A stretch of 64,000 nt of DNA from Hallella multisaccharivorax DSM 17128 (GTDB lineage: Bacteria; Bacteroidota; Bacteroidia; Bacteroidales; Bacteroidaceae). A program made the position numbers and the translations under genes. Under the pieces are notes generated by a model, which ran no database searches, had not been told where the DNA came from, and saw only the letters and a list, made by a program, of their open reading frames with translations. The DNA is taken from assembly GCF_000218235.1 (NCBI RefSeq), contig NZ_GL945017.1, positions 3,052,422-3,116,421 of the forward strand. Direction: 5' to 3'. Positions 61,975-64,000 of the stretch are shown one piece after another (within the stretch, counting starts at the first letter, position 1; every line of letters starts with the position of its first letter).

Positions 61975-63243
61975 ATGGGACAATTTATCGGCGTAAGCAT
62001 AGCGGTGTTTCTCATTACCATCCTTGTCTTGGTGGTGATGCTGCTTATCGCTAAGAAATATCTCAGTCCGAGCGGAAAGGTCTCCATTACCATTAATGGT
62101 GACAAGAAGATTGAGGTGGAACAAGGCGGTTCATTGCTTTCTACACTCAATGACAATGGTATTCACCTTTCTTCTGCATGCGGCGGAAAAGGCAGCTGCG
62201 GACAGTGTCGTCTGCAGGTGTTGGAAGGTGGTGGCGAGATCCTTGACACGGAGAAGGGGCACTTCTCGCGTAAGGAGATCAAGGACCATTGGCGACTCGG
62301 ATGCCAAACCAAGGTGCATGGAGACCTGAGCGTAAAGGTATCCGACGCCATCCTCAATGTTAAAGAATGGGAGTGCACGGTCATTTCAAACAGTAATGTA
62401 TCGAGCTTCATCAAGGAGTTCAAGGTAGCACTGCCGCCGGGTGAGCACATGGATTTCATCCCTGGCTCTTATGCGCAGATCGCTATTCCGGCTTACGATA
62501 CCATTGACTATGACAAGGATTTCGATAAGTCGCTCATTGGTGACGAGTATATCGGCGCCTGGCAGAAGTTCAATATCTTCTCTTTGAAGGCTCACAACCC
62601 AGAACCCACTATCCGTGCTTATTCCATGGCCAACTATCCTGCAGAGGGCGATATCATCATGCTGACGGTGCGTATCGCCACCACACCGTTCAAGCCGCGG
62701 CCGCAGGTAGGCTTTCAGGACGTGCCTACGGGCGTTGGATCGAGCTATATCTTCTCGCTGAAGCCGGGTGACAAGGTCCGCATGAGCGGACCTTACGGCG
62801 ATTTCCATCCAAGGTTTGACAGCAAGCGCGAGATGATTTGGATTGGCGGAGGCGCAGGTATGGCCCCGTTGCGCTCGCAGATCATGCATATGACCAAGAC
62901 TTTGAATTGCCGTGATCGTGAGATGCATTTCTTCTATGGCGCCCGTTCTCTGTCCGAGGCCTTCTTCATGGAGGACTTCTGGGAGCTGGAAAAGGAATTT
63001 CCCAATTTCCATATGCACCTCTCTCTTGACCGTCCGGACCCAAAGGCTGATGCCGCTGGCGTGAAATACTATGCCGGATTCGCCGTCAACTGCGTGCGTG
63101 ACACTTATCTCAAGGACCACGACGCACCCGAGGACTGCGAGTACTACCTCTGCGGGCCACCTATGCTCATCAAGACCGTCACCGATTATCTTGACAGTCT
63201 TGGCGTGGAGCCTGAGAGCATTATGTATGACAACTTCGGATAG
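61975..63243 (+). CDS. nqrF: Na+-translocating NADH:quinone reductase subunit F
   Basis: NqrF is the NADH-oxidising subunit, 422 residues: an N-terminal TM helix (ISIAVFLITILVLVVMLLIA-like), a 2Fe-2S ferredoxin domain with C69, C75, C78 and C110, an FAD domain (RAYSMANYPAEGD, the RxYS motif), and an NADH-binding domain with IGGGAGMAPLRSQIMHM and YLCGPPMLIKTVTDYL. The C-terminal aromatic segment SIMYDNFG is normal. It completes the operon; a palindromic 22-bp repeat array begins 15 bases after the stop and may also serve as a 3' end structure. Confidence 0.97.
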   Translation: MGQFIGVSIAVFLITILVLVVMLLIAKKYLSPSGKVSITINGDKKIEVEQGGSLLSTLNDNGIHLSSACGGKGSCGQCRLQVLEGGGEILDTEKGHFSRKEIKDHWRLGCQTKVHGDLSVKVSDAILNVKEWECTVISNSNVSSFIKEFKVALPPGEHMDFIPGSYAQIAIPAYDTIDYDKDFDKSLIGDEYIGAWQKFNIFSLKAHNPEPTIRAYSMANYPAEGDIIMLTVRIATTPFKPRPQVGFQDVPTGVGSSYIFSLKPGDKVRMSGPYGDFHPRFDSKREMIWIGGGAGMAPLRSQIMHMTKTLNCRDREMHFFYGARSLSEAFFMEDFWELEKEFPNFHMHLSLDRPDPKADAAGVKYYAGFAVNCVRDTYLKDHDAPEDCEYYLCGPPMLIKTVTDYLDSLGVEPESIMYDNFG

Positions 63244-63258
63244 GCTGACACAAACCGC

Positions 63259-63312
63259 CGTAGTCACGGGATGACCACGCCGTGGTCACAGGATGACCAA
63301 GCCGTGGTCATG
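63259..63312. repeat. 22-bp tandem repeat array G (different palindrome, 2.5 copies)
   Basis: Units begin at 63259, 63281 and 63303 (partial). Adjacent units build TGACCACGCCGTGGTCA, two 8-base arms around one base, and a second imperfect copy TGACCAAGCCGTGGTCA. The sequence is unrelated to arrays A-F, but the 22-base period, the palindrome with one central base and the intergenic position are the same. It lies 15 bases after nqrF and borders, and slightly overlaps, the decayed gene on the other strand. Confidence 0.85.
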
Positions 63313-63637
63313 TCATTATCACGACTTGGCAACATCGTGGAAATGCGTAGTTTGACATCTCCTGTAAGCCCATGCGGCGATAGTCCGTACCGATGTCGTT
63401 CAGTGCCTGCGCCCATTCCAGTGTGTCGCCCCTGCCGCAGTCCCTCACTGTGGGTGCGCAGGGCCTCCTCAAACTGGCTGTCGTTGCACAGGGTGTTGCC
63501 CCTGTTCGTGTAGTTAGGCAATGCTGTCGCTGGTGGTGTGCTGCTCACTGGCTGTTGACATTGGCAGGCTTCCTGCCGCAGGAAACAAGCAGGCAGGCTG
63601 TGAGGACTGCGCCAAGAATCGCCGCGTGGTATTTCAA
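63308..63637 (-). pseudogene. Frameshifted 5' remnant of a TPR-containing lipoprotein (regulator or histidine kinase type)
   Basis: Reading the minus strand from a TTG at 63637, one frame gives a lipoprotein signal (KYHAAILGAVLTACLLVSCG) and stops at TGA 63545-63547. A second frame then carries NRGNTLCNDSQFEEALRTHS. The first frame resumes with GDTLEWAQALNDIGTDYRRM and GLQEMSNYAF, then loses similarity and ends near 63308. These blocks are the TPR units found at the N-terminus of Bacteroidales lipoprotein sensor kinases and LuxR-like TPR regulators. At least two frameshifts plus truncation make it nonfunctional. No intact downstream kinase or DNA-binding part is present. Family assignment rests on recognising the TPR phrases. 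Confidence 0.7.
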
Positions 63638-63711
63638 GAGATAAAGGTTAACCTAAAATTGGGCTATCATGAAAAAGTATATTCATTTGTGAAAGTTAGG
63701 TAATTTACAAA

Positions 63712-64000
63712 TCAAATCTCCTTTATAGATTCTCGTAGAATTACTTTTGGAGACAGAAGAATTTGTGATTTTATAGGCTTGTTGTTTACGATACAATCTT
63801 TCATTATTTTAACGGCAGTTCTACCGATTTCGTATAGGGGTTGTGCAATTCTACTTATAGGAGGGTTTAAATAATCAAAGTATACGTGGTTGTCATACGT
63901 GATTAGTGAAAAATCATGTGGAATAGAAAGTCCCATTTCTCTAATTGCCTTAATACAACCAAGCAAAATAGTGCTGCTCATAGAAAATATGGCAGAAGGT
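63712..64000 (-). CDS. LacI-family transcriptional regulator, C-terminal part (5' end outside window)
   Basis: About 95 C-terminal residues of a LacI/PurR-type regulator are visible; the gene enters from beyond the right edge. The open frame continues past the internal Met at 63981 to the window end (PSAIFSMSSTILLGCIKAIR). The block MGLSIPHDFSLITYDNHVYF, the SRIAQPLYEIGRTAVKIM helix and QILLSPKVILRESI at the end are the classic end of the periplasmic-binding-protein-like effector domain. The DNA-binding domain is outside. Codon use is more AT-rich than in the nqr genes. Such regulators usually control a sugar utilisation locus, likely to the right of this window. Confidence 0.88.
   Translation of the reverse strand, partial: PSAIFSMSSTILLGCIKAIREMGLSIPHDFSLITYDNHVYFDYLNPPISRIAQPLYEIGRTAVKIMKDCIVNNKPIKSQILLSPKVILRESIKEI

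Noticed and set aside
63264..63548. Intact 94-codon gene on the minus strand
   Set aside because: Only its first part matches a TPR family and its start lies after the signal peptide in another frame, so it is a piece of the frameshifted remnant.

Overview
The window reads as chromosomal DNA from a Prevotella-like member of the Bacteroidales (phylum Bacteroidota). The evidence is four SusC/SusD-type outer-membrane uptake pairs, lipoprotein signal peptides ending in an L-x-x-C lipobox, a TamL lipoprotein next to TamB, DUF2723, DUF4302 and DUF4827 proteins, a six-gene Na+-pumping NADH:quinone reductase, and repeated TAnnTTTG promoter boxes of the Bacteroidetes primary sigma factor. No rRNA, tRNA, CRISPR array, IS element or phage module was seen.

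Layout. 1-6.3 kb (+): the 3' end of a GH2 glycosidase, a DUF2723 (GT117-like) membrane protein, a polysaccharide deacetylase and QueG. 6.45-15.0 kb (-): tamL-tamB, then the translation operon infC-rpmI-rplT. 15.3-21.1 kb (+): a complete glycine cleavage operon gcvT-gcvH-gcvPA-gcvPB-lpd, with the P protein split in two. 21.3-26.5 kb (+): a broken GH35 beta-galactosidase fragment followed by SusC/SusD pair 1 with no enzyme gene. 26.8-29.0 kb (-): a phosphohexosamine mutase and a DUF4827 lipoprotein. 29.3-36.6 kb (-): a four-gene operon SusC-SusD-zinc metallohydrolase lipoprotein-DUF4302 lipoprotein. 37.3-42.0 kb (-): SusC/SusD pair 3. 42.5-47.6 kb (-): a housekeeping cluster DUF1599-DoxX/thioredoxin-like-tpiA-SPOR-folE-xth. 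47.7-52.4 kb (-): SusC-like/SusD-like pair 4 with a small lipoprotein. 52.8-57.2 kb (-): a second, stand-alone TamB-like protein. 57.3-63.2 kb (+): nqrABCDEF. 63.3-64 kb (-): a frameshifted TPR lipoprotein/regulator remnant and the C-terminus of a LacI-type regulator that runs off the window.

How it fits together. Much of the window serves the outer membrane: TamL/TamB proteins for envelope assembly, four TonB-dependent uptake systems for glycans or peptides, and SPOR and deacetylase proteins at the wall. Nqr supplies the Na+ gradient. Gcv, FolE, TpiA and QueG are core metabolism.

The most unusual structure is a family of 22-bp tandem repeats built on the palindromic core TTACA(C/G)TGTAA. 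It occurs at six separate intergenic sites (6.3, 16.4, 26.7, 29.1, 37.0 and 52.6 kb). A seventh array near 63.26 kb has the same 22-bp period but a different palindrome (TGACCA...TGGTCA). No function is assigned; periodic binding by a dimeric protein is one possibility. I am not aware of a described system that matches it.
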